Shown one piece after another: positions 25,501-33,340 of a DNA stretch of 64,000 bases. The DNA comes from an uncultured beta proteobacterium (GTDB taxonomy: Bacteria; Pseudomonadota; Gammaproteobacteria; Burkholderiales; Burkholderiaceae_C). Every line of letters starts with the position of its first letter. Positions within the stretch are counted from its first letter, which is position 1. The stretch is taken from assembly GCA_903873485.1 (NCBI GenBank), contig CAIQOO010000175.1, positions 62,001 to 126,000 of the forward strand, in the 5' to 3' direction. Below the pieces are notes generated by a model. That model saw only the letters and a list, made by a program, of their open reading frames with translations. It had not been told where the DNA came from and did not search any database. The position numbers and the translations under genes are program-made.

Positions 25501-25673
25501 TGTTTGAGAAGGCGTTTGAAGGCCTGGTGATCGACCGCATGGAGGGCAACGAAGAGATTTTTGGCAAGCTGATGGCCGATGGCGAATTCCGCAAACTGGC
25601 GCTGGAACACCTGTTGCACAAGGTTTACAAAACCTTGAACGGCGACCAGAGCGAACCCTATGGCACACCGTAA
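22581..25673 (+). CDS. hsdR: Type I restriction enzyme, endonuclease/translocase subunit HsdR
   Basis: The motor and nuclease subunit, which translocates DNA and cuts away from the recognition site. The product is 1030 residues. The N-terminal nuclease domain has a PD-(D/E)xK site with Asp-144, Glu-158 and Lys-160 (SAELKN). The SF2 translocase has Walker A around Lys-320 (SAGSGKS) and the DEAH box at 433-436. A helicase C-lobe motif LLVAEKYQTGFDQPLLHTMY and a helical C-terminus follow. The frame is open 150 bases further upstream inside the ATPase gene. The ATG at 22581 (MKKHTEARLEDAI) matches the family start. It is the last island gene and converges on accD. Confidence 0.95.
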   Translation: MKKHTEARLEDAIVDSLTSQGGFVFVDYHSGAAAGRYDKARALDPALVLGFIQATQPKLWQSLHAIHKDETAKVVLDHLVKELDTKGMLKVLRQGFKCYGKKLRVAVFAPNNALNPDTLALYAQNVLSVTRQLFYSEAHSKSLDLMLFLNGLPIVSAELKNPLSGQTVEDAKKQYKRDRDPRELLFEFKKRTLVHFAVDQDQVFMATRLSGDKTHFLPFNLGDHGHAGNPPAADGGYRTAYLWREVWQRSSLLDIVGRFMHLQEAEKRILTDTGIKKITTETMIFPRYHQLDAVRQLVAHAQAHGPGRNYLVQHSAGSGKSNSIAWLAHRLSSLHDAQNHKVFDSVIVVTDRQVLDTQLQDTIYQFEHKQGVVQKIDEDTRQLAQALAGGTPIIITTLQKFPFIAETLDKLRKENHPGITIDTQDKQFAVIVDEAHSSQSGENAMELKGVLNAHRIEEAAINHLLEQGLNRDDDTDDADQLAGVVREMIKRGKQDNLSFFAFTATPKYKTKKVFDEPGPGGDAPFHLYTMRQAIAEKFILDVLKNYITYEAYFRLVQVGDDDPHVERKKAARALAHTLTFHEVNLRSKSEVMVEHFCTHVRHRIGGRAKAMVVTEGRLHAVRYKQTFDAYIAEKGYTDIKTLVAFSGTVEDPRLPGKSLTEVGMNGGIKEKELPEKFESNEYQVLLVAEKYQTGFDQPLLHTMYVDKKLTGLQAVQTLSRLNRSCIGKEDTFILDFRNTPEEIFKAFKPYYEDTPTEPLTDAQHLYRLHHQIEETGLIFDEEVKAFCLVYFKPVRKQSVSDHAAMNGVLDQAVDRFKEQDEEKCEEVKALLVNFRNLYAFMSQVIPYQDSDLERLYTYLRFLLTKLPRREGGGVVQLDDEVELQYYRLQKIGEGRIDLTGGESRALKGPGDVGTGQEDQPIRLSELIDLLNERFGTDFTQADQLFFDQIQEQAIESDALKQAAETNSKDDFRYVFEKAFEGLVIDRMEGNEEIFGKLMADGEFRKLALEHLLHKVYKTLNGDQSEPYGTP

Positions 25674-25692
25674 TGCCTGACGTAAAAAACCC

Positions 25693-25719
25693 AAAAAATG
25701 CGCTGACGGCCATGTCAGC
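25693..25719 (-). terminator. Rho-independent terminator of the accD operon, overlapping the stop codon
   Basis: On the minus strand a perfect 6-bp stem GCTGAC/GTCAGC with a 6-nt loop is followed by GCATTTTTT. The stem includes the accD stop codon. A second T-run follows shortly. It also lies just after the converging hsdR gene. Confidence 0.65.
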
Positions 25720-26587
25720 CCACCGCATCGGCACTTTGGCGCGTCAGTATCGCCAGCGTGTTGGCGATGGTGCTGCGCAGTTCACGCCGGTCACAGATCA
25801 AATCGACAGCACCTTTGCCTTGCAGGAATTCGGCACGCTGAAAACCTTCGGGCAGGGTGACCCGCACGGTCGATTCAATCACCCGGGGTCCGGCAAAACC
25901 GATCAAGGCCTTGGGTTCGGCGATCACCACATCGCCCAAAAAGGCAAAACCGGCGCTCACGCCGCCCATCGTCGGGTCGGTCAGCACGCTGATGTAGGGC
26001 AGCCCTTTTTTCGCCAGACGGGTCAGCGACGCATTGGTTTTGGCCATTTGCATCAGGCTCAGCAAGCCTTCTTGCATGCGCGCGCCGCCGGTGGCGGTAA
26101 AGCAGACAAACGGCACTTTTTGCTCAATTGCGGTGTGCACGCCACGGACAAAACGCTCACCCACCACCGAGCCCATGCTGCCGCCCATGAACTCAAATTC
26201 AAAGCAGGCGGCCACCAGCCCAATACCGAGCACGGTGCCACCCATTACCACCAGGGCATCGGTTTCACCGGTGTTTTCCAGCGCCTCCTTGAGCCGCTCC
26301 GGGTATTTGCGGCTGTCCTTGAACTTGAGCACATCGACCGGCAGCACTTCCTGGCCGATTTCATAACGGCCCTCGTTGTCGAGAAAGACGTTGAGCCGGG
26401 TTCGCGCCGCAATCCGGTGGTGGTGGTTGCAGCTTGGGCAAACGTTCTGGTTTTGCTCCAGATCGGTCTTGTACAGCACTGCGTCACAGGCCGGGCACTT
26501 GATCCACACGCCCTCGGGCACGCTGCGCCGGTCTTTCGGGTTGGTGCGCTGGATTTTCGGGGGCAGCAGTTTTTCAAGCCAACTCAT
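25715..26587 (-). CDS. accD: Acetyl-CoA carboxylase, carboxyltransferase subunit beta
   Basis: The beta subunit of the carboxyltransferase moves the carboxyl group from biotin to acetyl-CoA, the first step of fatty-acid synthesis. The product is 290 residues, typical. The N-terminal zinc ribbon has Cys-31, 34, 50 and 53. The carboxyltransferase core shows [19 protein letters not shown] and a [19 protein letters not shown] stretch. A longer frame begins at 26701, but [15 protein letters not shown] is the conserved family start. It is the last gene of the trpF-trpB-trpA-accD string. Confidence 0.97.
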   Translation of the reverse strand: MSWLEKLLPPKIQRTNPKDRRSVPEGVWIKCPACDAVLYKTDLEQNQNVCPSCNHHHRIAARTRLNVFLDNEGRYEIGQEVLPVDVLKFKDSRKYPERLKEALENTGETDALVVMGGTVLGIGLVAACFEFEFMGGSMGSVVGERFVRGVHTAIEQKVPFVCFTATGGARMQEGLLSLMQMAKTNASLTRLAKKGLPYISVLTDPTMGGVSAGFAFLGDVVIAEPKALIGFAGPRVIESTVRVTLPEGFQRAEFLQGKGAVDLICDRRELRSTIANTLAILTRQSADAVG

Positions 26588-26624
26588 ATCCGTTCTCCAA
26601 AAAATCTTGGTTTGTTGCAATCCA

Positions 26625-27446
26625 TCATGAATCCAGTGCGACTCGAATCTGGCGCAAAAAGGCTTGCGCCGTTGCGCCGACCCGGTCTCTGGGCTGATCA
26701 CCGATCAACTCGATGATTTTGCTGCCAATCACCACCGCATCGGCCACCTTGCCAATGGCGCGGGCGGTGTCGGCATCGCGAATGCCAAAACCGACACCCA
26801 CCGGCACGCTGACATGTGCCCGAATGCGCGGCAGCATGGCTTCGACTGCCGCAGTGTCGAGCGCGCCCGAGCCGGTCACGCCCTTGAGCGACACGTAATA
26901 GACATAGCCGCTGGCGATGCGCGCCACCTGCGCCATGCGCTCGTCGGTGCTGGTGGGGGCCAGCAAGAAAATCAGGTCCATGCCATGGGCTTTGAGTTCG
27001 GCTGCAAAGTCTTCACACTCTTCGGGCGGGTAATCGACGATCAGCACGCCATCGACGCCAACTGAGGCGGCATCTTGCACAAAAGCGCTGCCACCGGTGC
27101 TGCTGGCGTGTTTCTGGTTGTAGCGCTCCACCGGGTTGGCGTAGCCCATCAGCACCACCGGCGTGGCTTGATTCTGGGTGCGAAACAGCCGCACCATGTC
27201 GAGCACCTGAACTAGGCCGATGCCAAACGCCAGCGCTTTGTCGCCGGCTTGCTGGATCACCGGGCCATCGGCGCTGGGGTCGGAAAACGGCACGCCAAGC
27301 TCGATCACGTCAGCACCGCCGGCCACCATGGCATGCATCAGCTCGGGTGTCACGTCGGCAAACGGGAAGCCGGCGGTGACAAACGGAATCAGCGCCTGGC
27401 GGCCCTGCGCTTGCAGTTGGGCCAAGGCAGCGGCGATGCGGCTCAT
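26625..27446 (-). CDS. trpA: Tryptophan synthase alpha chain
   Basis: Cleaves indole-3-glycerol phosphate to indole and glyceraldehyde 3-phosphate. Indole passes through a channel to the beta chain. The product has 273 residues. The catalytic pair Glu-49 and Asp-60 lies in [14 protein letters not shown], numbered exactly as in E. coli. The phosphate-binding [12 protein letters not shown] is near the C-terminus. The start overlaps the trpB stop by four bases, indicating translational coupling. accD follows, as in many proteobacteria. Confidence 0.97.
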   Translation of the reverse strand: MSRIAAALAQLQAQGRQALIPFVTAGFPFADVTPELMHAMVAGGADVIELGVPFSDPSADGPVIQQAGDKALAFGIGLVQVLDMVRLFRTQNQATPVVLMGYANPVERYNQKHASSTGGSAFVQDAASVGVDGVLIVDYPPEECEDFAAELKAHGMDLIFLLAPTSTDERMAQVARIASGYVYYVSLKGVTGSGALDTAAVEAMLPRIRAHVSVPVGVGFGIRDADTARAIGKVADAVVIGSKIIELIGDQPRDRVGATAQAFLRQIRVALDS

Positions 27447-28768
27447 TTAGATACTCCTGAAAAAATAGCTGACTGCGCTTGTTCCATAAGGGCTACAGGC
27501 TGATTTGATTCATTTCCCTTGACCGACTGGCGGTGGCAACTGGGGCGGCAGAAAAAGTCGGCGCCCGACAAGTCGGCGACAGTGCCGATGTCCTTGTCGC
27601 CGCGACCTGACAGGTTGACCAGAATCGACTGGTCAACCGACATGGTTTTGGCCAACTGCAGGGCATAGGCGACGGCGTGGCTGGACTCCAGCGCCGGGAT
27701 GATGCCCTCAGTGCGGCACAGGTAGTGAAAAGCCGCCAGCGCTTGCGCGTCGGTGATGCCGACATATTGCGCCCGGCCAATGTCGTTTAAAAACGCATGT
27801 TCCGGGCCGACTCCGGGGTAGTCCAGCCCGGCGCTGATGCTGTGGGTCTCGGTGACCTGGCCATTGTCGTCTTGCAGCACATAGGTGCGGTTGCCGTGCA
27901 GCACGCCGGGGCTGCCGCGCTGGATGCTGGCCGAATGCTGGCCGCTGTCGATGCCGGCACCGGCGGCTTCGACCCCAATCAGCCGGGTTCCCTGATGATG
28001 GATATAAGGGTAAAAAATGCCCATGGCGTTGCTGCCGCCGCCAACACAGGCCAGCACCACATCGGGCTGGGTGCTGCTGCAACCAGCGTTTTTCAGCATG
28101 TCGGGCATTTGCACCAGACATTCTTTGCCGATGACGCTCTGAAAATCGCGCACCATCATCGGGTAAGGGTGCGGGCCGGCCACGGTGCCGATGATGTAGA
28201 AGGTGTTGTCAACATTTGCCACCCAGTCGCGCATCGCCTCGTTGAGCGCATCTTTCAGGGTGCGGCTGCCGCTGGTGACCGGCACCACGGTGGCACCGAG
28301 CAGCTTCATGCGATAGACATTCGGGCTTTGGCGCTTGACATCTTCACTGCCCATATAGACCACACATTGCATGCCATAGCGGGCGCAGATGGTGGCGGTG
28401 GCCACACCATGCTGGCCGGCACCGGTTTCGGCAATCACCCGTGGCTTGCCCATGCGTTTGGCCAGCATGGCCTGGCCGATGGTGTTGTTGATTTTGTGCG
28501 CGCCGGTGTGGTTGAGGTCTTCGCGCTTGAGAAAAATCTGCGCGCCACCGGTCTCGCGGCTGATGCGGGCAGCGTGGTAAACGGGCGAGGGGCGGCCAAC
28601 AAAATGCGCCAGTTCGGAGGCGAATTCGGCCATGAAGGCCGGGTCAAACTGGTATTTTGCGTAAGCCGCCTTGAGTTCATCGATGGCGTGGGTCAGTGTC
28701 TCAGAGACAAAACTGCCGCCGTAAATGCCAAAGTGGCCGCGTTGGTCGGGTTGCTGGTAGTTGAACAT
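27443..28768 (-). CDS. trpB: Tryptophan synthase beta chain, with repeat-derived C-terminal tail
   Basis: The PLP enzyme that condenses indole with serine to give tryptophan. The product has 441 residues, about 40 more than the usual roughly 400. PLP is held by Lys-92 in HTGAHKINN; the phosphate loop is [10 protein letters not shown]; the substrate loop is [12 protein letters not shown]. The extra length is at the C-terminus. Residues about 421-435 ([14 protein letters not shown]) are encoded by an in-frame copy of the 42-bp family repeat. The last codons overlap trpA. The catalytic core is intact, so the enzyme should be active. Confidence 0.96.
   Translation of the reverse strand: MFNYQQPDQRGHFGIYGGSFVSETLTHAIDELKAAYAKYQFDPAFMAEFASELAHFVGRPSPVYHAARISRETGGAQIFLKREDLNHTGAHKINNTIGQAMLAKRMGKPRVIAETGAGQHGVATATICARYGMQCVVYMGSEDVKRQSPNVYRMKLLGATVVPVTSGSRTLKDALNEAMRDWVANVDNTFYIIGTVAGPHPYPMMVRDFQSVIGKECLVQMPDMLKNAGCSSTQPDVVLACVGGGSNAMGIFYPYIHHQGTRLIGVEAAGAGIDSGQHSASIQRGSPGVLHGNRTYVLQDDNGQVTETHSISAGLDYPGVGPEHAFLNDIGRAQYVGITDAQALAAFHYLCRTEGIIPALESSHAVAYALQLAKTMSVDQSILVNLSGRGDKDIGTVADLSGADFFCRPSCHRQSVKGNESNQPVALMEQAQSAIFSGVSK
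27465..27506 (+). repeat. 42-bp family repeat inside the 3' end of trpB
   Basis: ATAGCTGACTGCGCTTGTTCC followed directly by CATAAGGGCTACAGGCTGATTT. Read on the minus strand it encodes part of the TrpB C-terminal tail. Confidence 0.85.
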
Positions 28769-28783
28769 GATGTTATGAAATAA

Positions 28784-28825
28784 ATAGCTGTCAGCGCTTG
28801 CTGCATAAGGGCTAGAGGCCTATTT
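28784..28825 (+). repeat. 42-bp family repeat upstream of trpB
   Basis: ATAGCTGTCAGCGCTTGCTGC followed by ATAAGGGCTAGAGGCCTATTT. It lies 15 bp before the trpB start codon, so it is part of the trpB leader. It is the closest copy to the consensus in this window. Confidence 0.85.
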
Positions 28826-28873
28826 GTTATATAAGAAGCACCGGCTTGAATGGTCGCTGCGTTCAGGTTGAGC

Positions 28874-28930
28874 CGGTCGGAGACCGACCGCTGTGTCAGC
28901 CGGCCCTTCGACTGCGCTCAGGGTGAACGG
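28874..28930. repeat. Hairpin and half REP-like repeat in the trpF-trpB spacer
   Basis: A perfect 7-bp stem CGGTCGG/CCGACCG with an AGA loop at 28874-28890 is followed at 28904-28930 by a CCCTTCGAC..CTCAGGGTGAACGG repeat. The latter matches the inner repeat of the mobile-like element near 60.8 kb. No T-run follows, so it is not a standard terminator. Confidence 0.65.
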
Positions 28931-28954
28931 GGGGCATGGAAGTTTGATTGGGTG

Positions 28955-29662
28955 TCAAGTTGTGCCTGAAAGTTGCTCGGCACGGCGTACTGCCGCAACA
29001 AACTCGCGCATTCGTTCGGGGTCCTTGATGCCTTTTTGGCCTGGCACCTCAATGCCGGAGCTGACATCCACCGCCAGCGTTTTACAGCGTGGCCGCACCA
29101 TGGTGATGCCATCGATCACGTTGGCAGCGTTGAGCCCACCACTCAAGACGAGGTGAGCGTTGACGTTTGGAGGAAGCAGTGACCAATTGAATGCGTGCCC
29201 GCCACCGCCGTACCCGTCAATCTGCGCGTCCAGCAAAATGGCCTGAGCCTGTGAAAAACAAGATGTGAATTCTATGAGATTGAAATTGAGCCCGGCCGCG
29301 CCCAGGGGAATGCGCGCCGCCCGCAGGTAAGGGCGCTGGCCGGGTGCGCAAGCCGCCTGGCAGTCCTGTGGCGATTCATCACCATGAAACTGGGCTGTAG
29401 CCCCCGTCACCATTGCGCAGTTAGCTATAACATTTATAGTATCTGAATTGACGAACAGCAGCACCGGGGTGACAAACGGCGGCAGTCTGCGGGCCAGTTC
29501 GGCGGCGCGCGCCGGCGACACATAACGCGGGCTTTTGTCGTACAGCACAAAACCGATGGCGTCGGCGCCAACTGCCACGGCGGCATCGACATCTTGCTCA
29601 CGCGTGAAGCCGCACATCTTGATACGGATGCGCGTGGCGGGCAGGGCAGGGGGGTGGGACAT
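28955..29662 (-). CDS. trpF: Phosphoribosylanthranilate isomerase
   Basis: Third enzyme of the tryptophan branch, isomerising N-(5'-phosphoribosyl)anthranilate. The product has 235 residues from ATG (a GTG one codon earlier is possible). The catalytic Cys-17 is in KMCGFT and the catalytic Asp in LAVDVSSGIE. The middle section TINVIANCAMVTG is encoded by a stretch (about 29412-29445) that resembles a truncated copy of the family repeat (TACTAT..ATAGCT..GCGC). Seven bases separate it from truA upstream. trpB is 186 bp downstream. Confidence 0.95.
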   Translation of the reverse strand: MSHPPALPATRIRIKMCGFTREQDVDAAVAVGADAIGFVLYDKSPRYVSPARAAELARRLPPFVTPVLLFVNSDTINVIANCAMVTGATAQFHGDESPQDCQAACAPGQRPYLRAARIPLGAAGLNFNLIEFTSCFSQAQAILLDAQIDGYGGGGHAFNWSLLPPNVNAHLVLSGGLNAANVIDGITMVRPRCKTLAVDVSSGIEVPGQKGIKDPERMREFVAAVRRAEQLSGTT

Positions 29663-29668
29663 CACAAA

Positions 29669-30457
29669 TCAGGCTCCTGGCAAGCCGTCAAACAGGACGG
29701 TCTGTTCTGGCAGACCCCAAACCGGGTCGTAGCGCGGGCCTAAAAAATACAGGCCGTGGGGCGAAAAGGTCGGTGCTGCGGCATCCCGGTCACGCGCTGC
29801 CAGTACCTCGTTGACCCAATCGGGGTGGCGGCGGCCGTCGCCTACCATGATCAGGCAGCCCATCAGGTTGCGGATCATGTGGTGCAAAAAAGCGTTCGCC
29901 TCAAACTCAAAGCGCCAGTAGGCGCCACGGCGCGAGATGTTGATCTGCATCAGGTGTTTGACCGGCGACAGCGCCTGGCAGGCACTGGCGCGAAACGAGC
30001 TGAAGTCGTGCTCGCCGATCAACTGCTCTGCGGCCTGCTGCATCCGGTCCAGCGCCAGCGGCTGATAGACCCAGCCGACGCGACCGGTGTCAATGCTGGG
30101 GCGAACCGGCGAATCCAGCAAAACATAGGCGTAGCGCCGAGAGCGGGCACTGGCGCGGCAATGGAACCCGGCCGGAACCACTTTGGCCCATTGCACCGCA
30201 ATGTCATGCGGCAGCAGCGCGTTGGGGCCGCGCACCCAGGCCGATTCGGGGCGCTCCAGCAGGGTATCGAAGTGAATCACCTGCATCAGGCCATGCACGC
30301 CAGCATCGGTGCGACCGGCGCACAGCGTGGTGATTCTTTGTGTTGTGAATTGGCGCAGTGCAGTTTCGAGCCTGTCTTGCACCGTCAGGCCGGTGGCCTG
30401 GCTTTGCCAGCCCTGGTAAGCCAGCCCGTTGTAGCTGATGCCGAGCGCCAGTCTCAC
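29669..30457 (-). CDS. truA: tRNA pseudouridine(38-40) synthase
   Basis: Makes pseudouridine at positions 38-40 of the tRNA anticodon arm. The product has 262 residues. The catalytic Asp-51 is in GRTDAGVHGLMQV. The N-terminal LGISYNGLAYQGWQSQ and C-terminal FLHHMIRNLMGCLI are family signatures. Translation starts at GTG. The gene lies between fimV and trpF, the usual order in this group. Confidence 0.96.
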   Translation of the reverse strand: MRLALGISYNGLAYQGWQSQATGLTVQDRLETALRQFTTQRITTLCAGRTDAGVHGLMQVIHFDTLLERPESAWVRGPNALLPHDIAVQWAKVVPAGFHCRASARSRRYAYVLLDSPVRPSIDTGRVGWVYQPLALDRMQQAAEQLIGEHDFSSFRASACQALSPVKHLMQINISRRGAYWRFEFEANAFLHHMIRNLMGCLIMVGDGRRHPDWVNEVLAARDRDAAAPTFSPHGLYFLGPRYDPVWGLPEQTVLFDGLPGA

Positions 30458-30500
30458 GGCATCAGGCCAGCCCGGCCGGGCAAGACATCAAGCAGGATGG

Positions 30501-33107
30501 TCAAAGCCGGCTGAGCGCGCGCTGGGCCTTGGCCTTCATGTCACCGGAGGCTTCAGCGATGACCTCCTCGATCAGGGCGCGGGCGCCGTCGTCATCGCCG
30601 ATGGCCCGGAACTCGTCGGCCAATGCCAGCTTGGTTTCGAGTGGATCCTGCCCTTCAGGAGCAAGCGAGCCTGCCACCGTGACCGGTTCGTCGTCGCCCA
30701 AGTCAAGCGACAGGGAACCCAGATCAAACTCCAGCAAGTCGGCATTTGCCGAGCTTGCGGCCTTGGGTGTTGCGCTGGGCAGTTGCTGAGTGGTCTGATC
30801 GTCATCGAACGAGAGTTCGTTGTCAGAAGGCGATGGCAGGGAAAAGTCCAGGCTGTGGCTGAGCGTGTCGTCGGTCAAATCAGGCTCGGGCTGCGGCTCA
30901 GGCTCGATGGGTGGCACTGGCGGCAGGTCCAGCATGTCCATCGAAATCGGCGGCAGCGGCTCGGCCACTTGGGTCACCGGGCTTGGTGCTGGCGGCTGGC
31001 CTGCGCCGGGTTCATCGGCAGAGAAGTCCAGATCGAAGTCAAGGAAAACCGAGGCGCTGTCCGATTTTTCGCCGACGTCGACTTGCGGTGCCAGCGGAAC
31101 AGTGGGTGGCCCGGATGCGGCGTCAAAAGGTGCCGGTCCGGTCAGCGGGCTGGGTCTTGCAAAAGGCTGCCCACCGGGCAGATAGAGCGCGTTGTCGGGG
31201 TCAATGCTCAGCCCTTTCTCGCAAATCTGCTCCCAATCCGGGCCGCTGCCATCAGTCAGGTTAAAGGCCTGCGTGGCGGTTGCTTCAAAGGCCTTGGTAT
31301 CACGCATCTTGACATAAATCTCAAGCAGCTTGTGATGGATTGCCAGACGTTCCGGGTTGCTGCGCAAGGCATCCTTGAGTATTTCCTCGGCCTGCAGGTG
31401 ACGCCCGTAAGCGAGGTAAACATCGGCTTCGGCCACCGGGTCAACCTCATCGACGGCGTTCAACTGGCTCGGCGAGTAAACCATCGACGAGCCAGTCGTC
31501 AGGTTGTCGCTGGTGTCAACACTCTGGCCACCACTGGCACCCAAGAACGAATCGGGGCGATCAATCAGGCTGCTATCGACTTGGGCGGCTTTCTTGCGCT
31601 GCCTGACTTTGTAAATCCCCAGGCCTGCCAGCAGCGCAAGCAATGCGGCAGCGCCGATTGGCAACAAGGGGTTGGCGACCAGATCGTCAAGCAAGCCTGG
31701 CTCGGGCAGCGGCTCAGGCGCGGGGGGTGCAGGTTTTCTGGGCGCAGAAACGGCTGGCTTGGCGGCCGAGGCTGCTGCGCTTGCCAGGGCGACCGGTGCT
31801 GATGCAACCGGTGTTGGTGCCGATGCAACCGGTGCCGCTGCCGACGCGATGGGTGCCGGTGCGGATGCAACTGGTGCCGCTGCGACCGGTGCCGATGCGG
31901 CGACTGGGACAGAGGCTGGCAGCGGTGCCGCAGTGATGGTGGCAAGCGCCGGCTTGCTGGTGGCCGAAGCGCTCGCACTGGCAGCACCCGAGATGGCTGC
32001 GAGCTTGTTGAGATCGCTGATGTTTTTGCTCAGTTCGGCGGCTCGGCTGGCGGTTTCCCTGGCGTTTTTCGCCTGTGCCAGTTGGTCTTCACCCGCCTTG
32101 GCCGGTACCGCGCCTTTGGACAGGGTGAGTTTGTCGGCTGTCGTTGCAGTCGGTTTCTTGTCTTGCACGGTGGCTTGAACCTTGCCGCTGACATCACGAC
32201 TGGCCGACTGCACCGAGGCCAATGGCGCGCTGGTGGCGAATTGGCGCCGGAAATCGTTGAAGTCCTGGCTTTGCGCGATGATGATCTGGCGGGCCTGCGT
32301 GGCTGGTGTGCTGGCGGCTTGCTCCGGGGTTGGCAGTTCCAGCACCGAGCCGGCCTTGAGGCGGTTGATGTTGTCCTTGATGAAGGCATCCGGGTTAGCG
32401 CGCAACAAGGCCACCAGCATCTGGTCAAGCGACACGTCGCCTGGCTTGTTGGCGGCTGCAATGCGTCCGGCAGTGTCGCCGGCCTTGACGGTGACGGTTT
32501 GGCCACCATCGGGCTGGCTGGCTGGCTTCAACGGGGCCGGTGCATTGGCAGTTGGCTTCTTGGTAACCGAAGCGACAGGCTTGGCGGGTGCTGCGGAGGG
32601 CGCATCGGGTGCTGCAATCTGTGGCAGTGTCGCGCCCGACCGCGCCGGAGCCGGGATTTGCCCGGGAGCGGGTACCGCCGTGCCGGCAGCGCGCGCGCCT
32701 GGCGGGTCAAACAGCATGGTGTAGTCGCGCACAATGCGCCCGGAACTCCAACTGGTCTCCAGAATCATGTCAACAAACGGGTCATTGATGGCCCGGTCGC
32801 TGCTGAGTTTGATAAAGGCCCGGCCATCGGGGCGACGCTGCAAGCTGGTTTGCAGGTTGCCCATGGCGGGATGGTAGTCCAGCCCGGCTGCCTTGAAGGT
32901 TTCGGACGCCGCCACCTTGGTGGTCAAGGTGGCGGCTTCTTCGGCGTTGATGTCAAGAATGTCGATCTCCGCCTTGAGCGGCTCTCCCAGAGCCGACTGC
33001 ACGGTGACTCGTCCAAGGGACAATGCGCTTGCATCGGTTCCCCACAAACCCAGAAGCGCCGCAACCGCGATGGCACTCAATTGCCATTGATGAGACTTTG
33101 CAATCAA
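30501..33107 (-). CDS. fimV: FimV/HubP-family polar hub protein
   Basis: A cell-envelope protein that organises the pole and type IV pilus machinery in relatives. 868 residues. It has an N-terminal signal peptide (ending near ASALS), a FimV N-terminal domain (LGRVTVQSALGEPLKAEIDI), a LysM-type peptidoglycan-binding segment around 200-260 (QTVTVKAGDTAGRIA), a long Ala/Pro/Ser-rich linker, one membrane helix near 478-500 followed by KVRQRKK, TPR-like helices (QAEEILKDALRSNPERLAIH), an acidic region and the conserved FimV C-terminal domain (FRAIGDDDGARALIEEVIAE). The start is TTG with GGAG eight bases upstream; no ATG is available before the signal peptide. Confidence 0.93.
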   Translation of the reverse strand: MIAKSHQWQLSAIAVAALLGLWGTDASALSLGRVTVQSALGEPLKAEIDILDINAEEAATLTTKVAASETFKAAGLDYHPAMGNLQTSLQRRPDGRAFIKLSSDRAINDPFVDMILETSWSSGRIVRDYTMLFDPPGARAAGTAVPAPGQIPAPARSGATLPQIAAPDAPSAAPAKPVASVTKKPTANAPAPLKPASQPDGGQTVTVKAGDTAGRIAAANKPGDVSLDQMLVALLRANPDAFIKDNINRLKAGSVLELPTPEQAASTPATQARQIIIAQSQDFNDFRRQFATSAPLASVQSASRDVSGKVQATVQDKKPTATTADKLTLSKGAVPAKAGEDQLAQAKNARETASRAAELSKNISDLNKLAAISGAASASASATSKPALATITAAPLPASVPVAASAPVAAAPVASAPAPIASAAAPVASAPTPVASAPVALASAAASAAKPAVSAPRKPAPPAPEPLPEPGLLDDLVANPLLPIGAAALLALLAGLGIYKVRQRKKAAQVDSSLIDRPDSFLGASGGQSVDTSDNLTTGSSMVYSPSQLNAVDEVDPVAEADVYLAYGRHLQAEEILKDALRSNPERLAIHHKLLEIYVKMRDTKAFEATATQAFNLTDGSGPDWEQICEKGLSIDPDNALYLPGGQPFARPSPLTGPAPFDAASGPPTVPLAPQVDVGEKSDSASVFLDFDLDFSADEPGAGQPPAPSPVTQVAEPLPPISMDMLDLPPVPPIEPEPQPEPDLTDDTLSHSLDFSLPSPSDNELSFDDDQTTQQLPSATPKAASSANADLLEFDLGSLSLDLGDDEPVTVAGSLAPEGQDPLETKLALADEFRAIGDDDGARALIEEVIAEASGDMKAKAQRALSRL

Positions 33108-33340
33108 TTTGTAAACTCCGGTTTTACAGCCAGTGGCAGATGGTCTGTTTCAAGATCAAAACGCCACTGTTTTTCATAATTTAAAAGTACCATAGCATCA
33201 ATGTACTGGCCTGACAAGTTGAGAATGCCACGAATCTGTTGCTGTGTCTTTTGTAGATGTTGAACCGCGATTCTATGTGGTAGCGCAACAACGACCCAAA
33301 AGGTGTCGGTTTTCAAGGTGCGCCAGTCCCATGTCAAAAC

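Noticed and set aside
33104-33337. A 77-codon minus-strand frame that exactly fills the asd-fimV gap and overlaps the fimV TTG.
   Set aside because: It starts with TTG without a ribosome site, has no recognisable motif and lies in an AT-rich stretch expected to hold the fimV promoter. The good fit looks accidental, though conservation would be worth testing.
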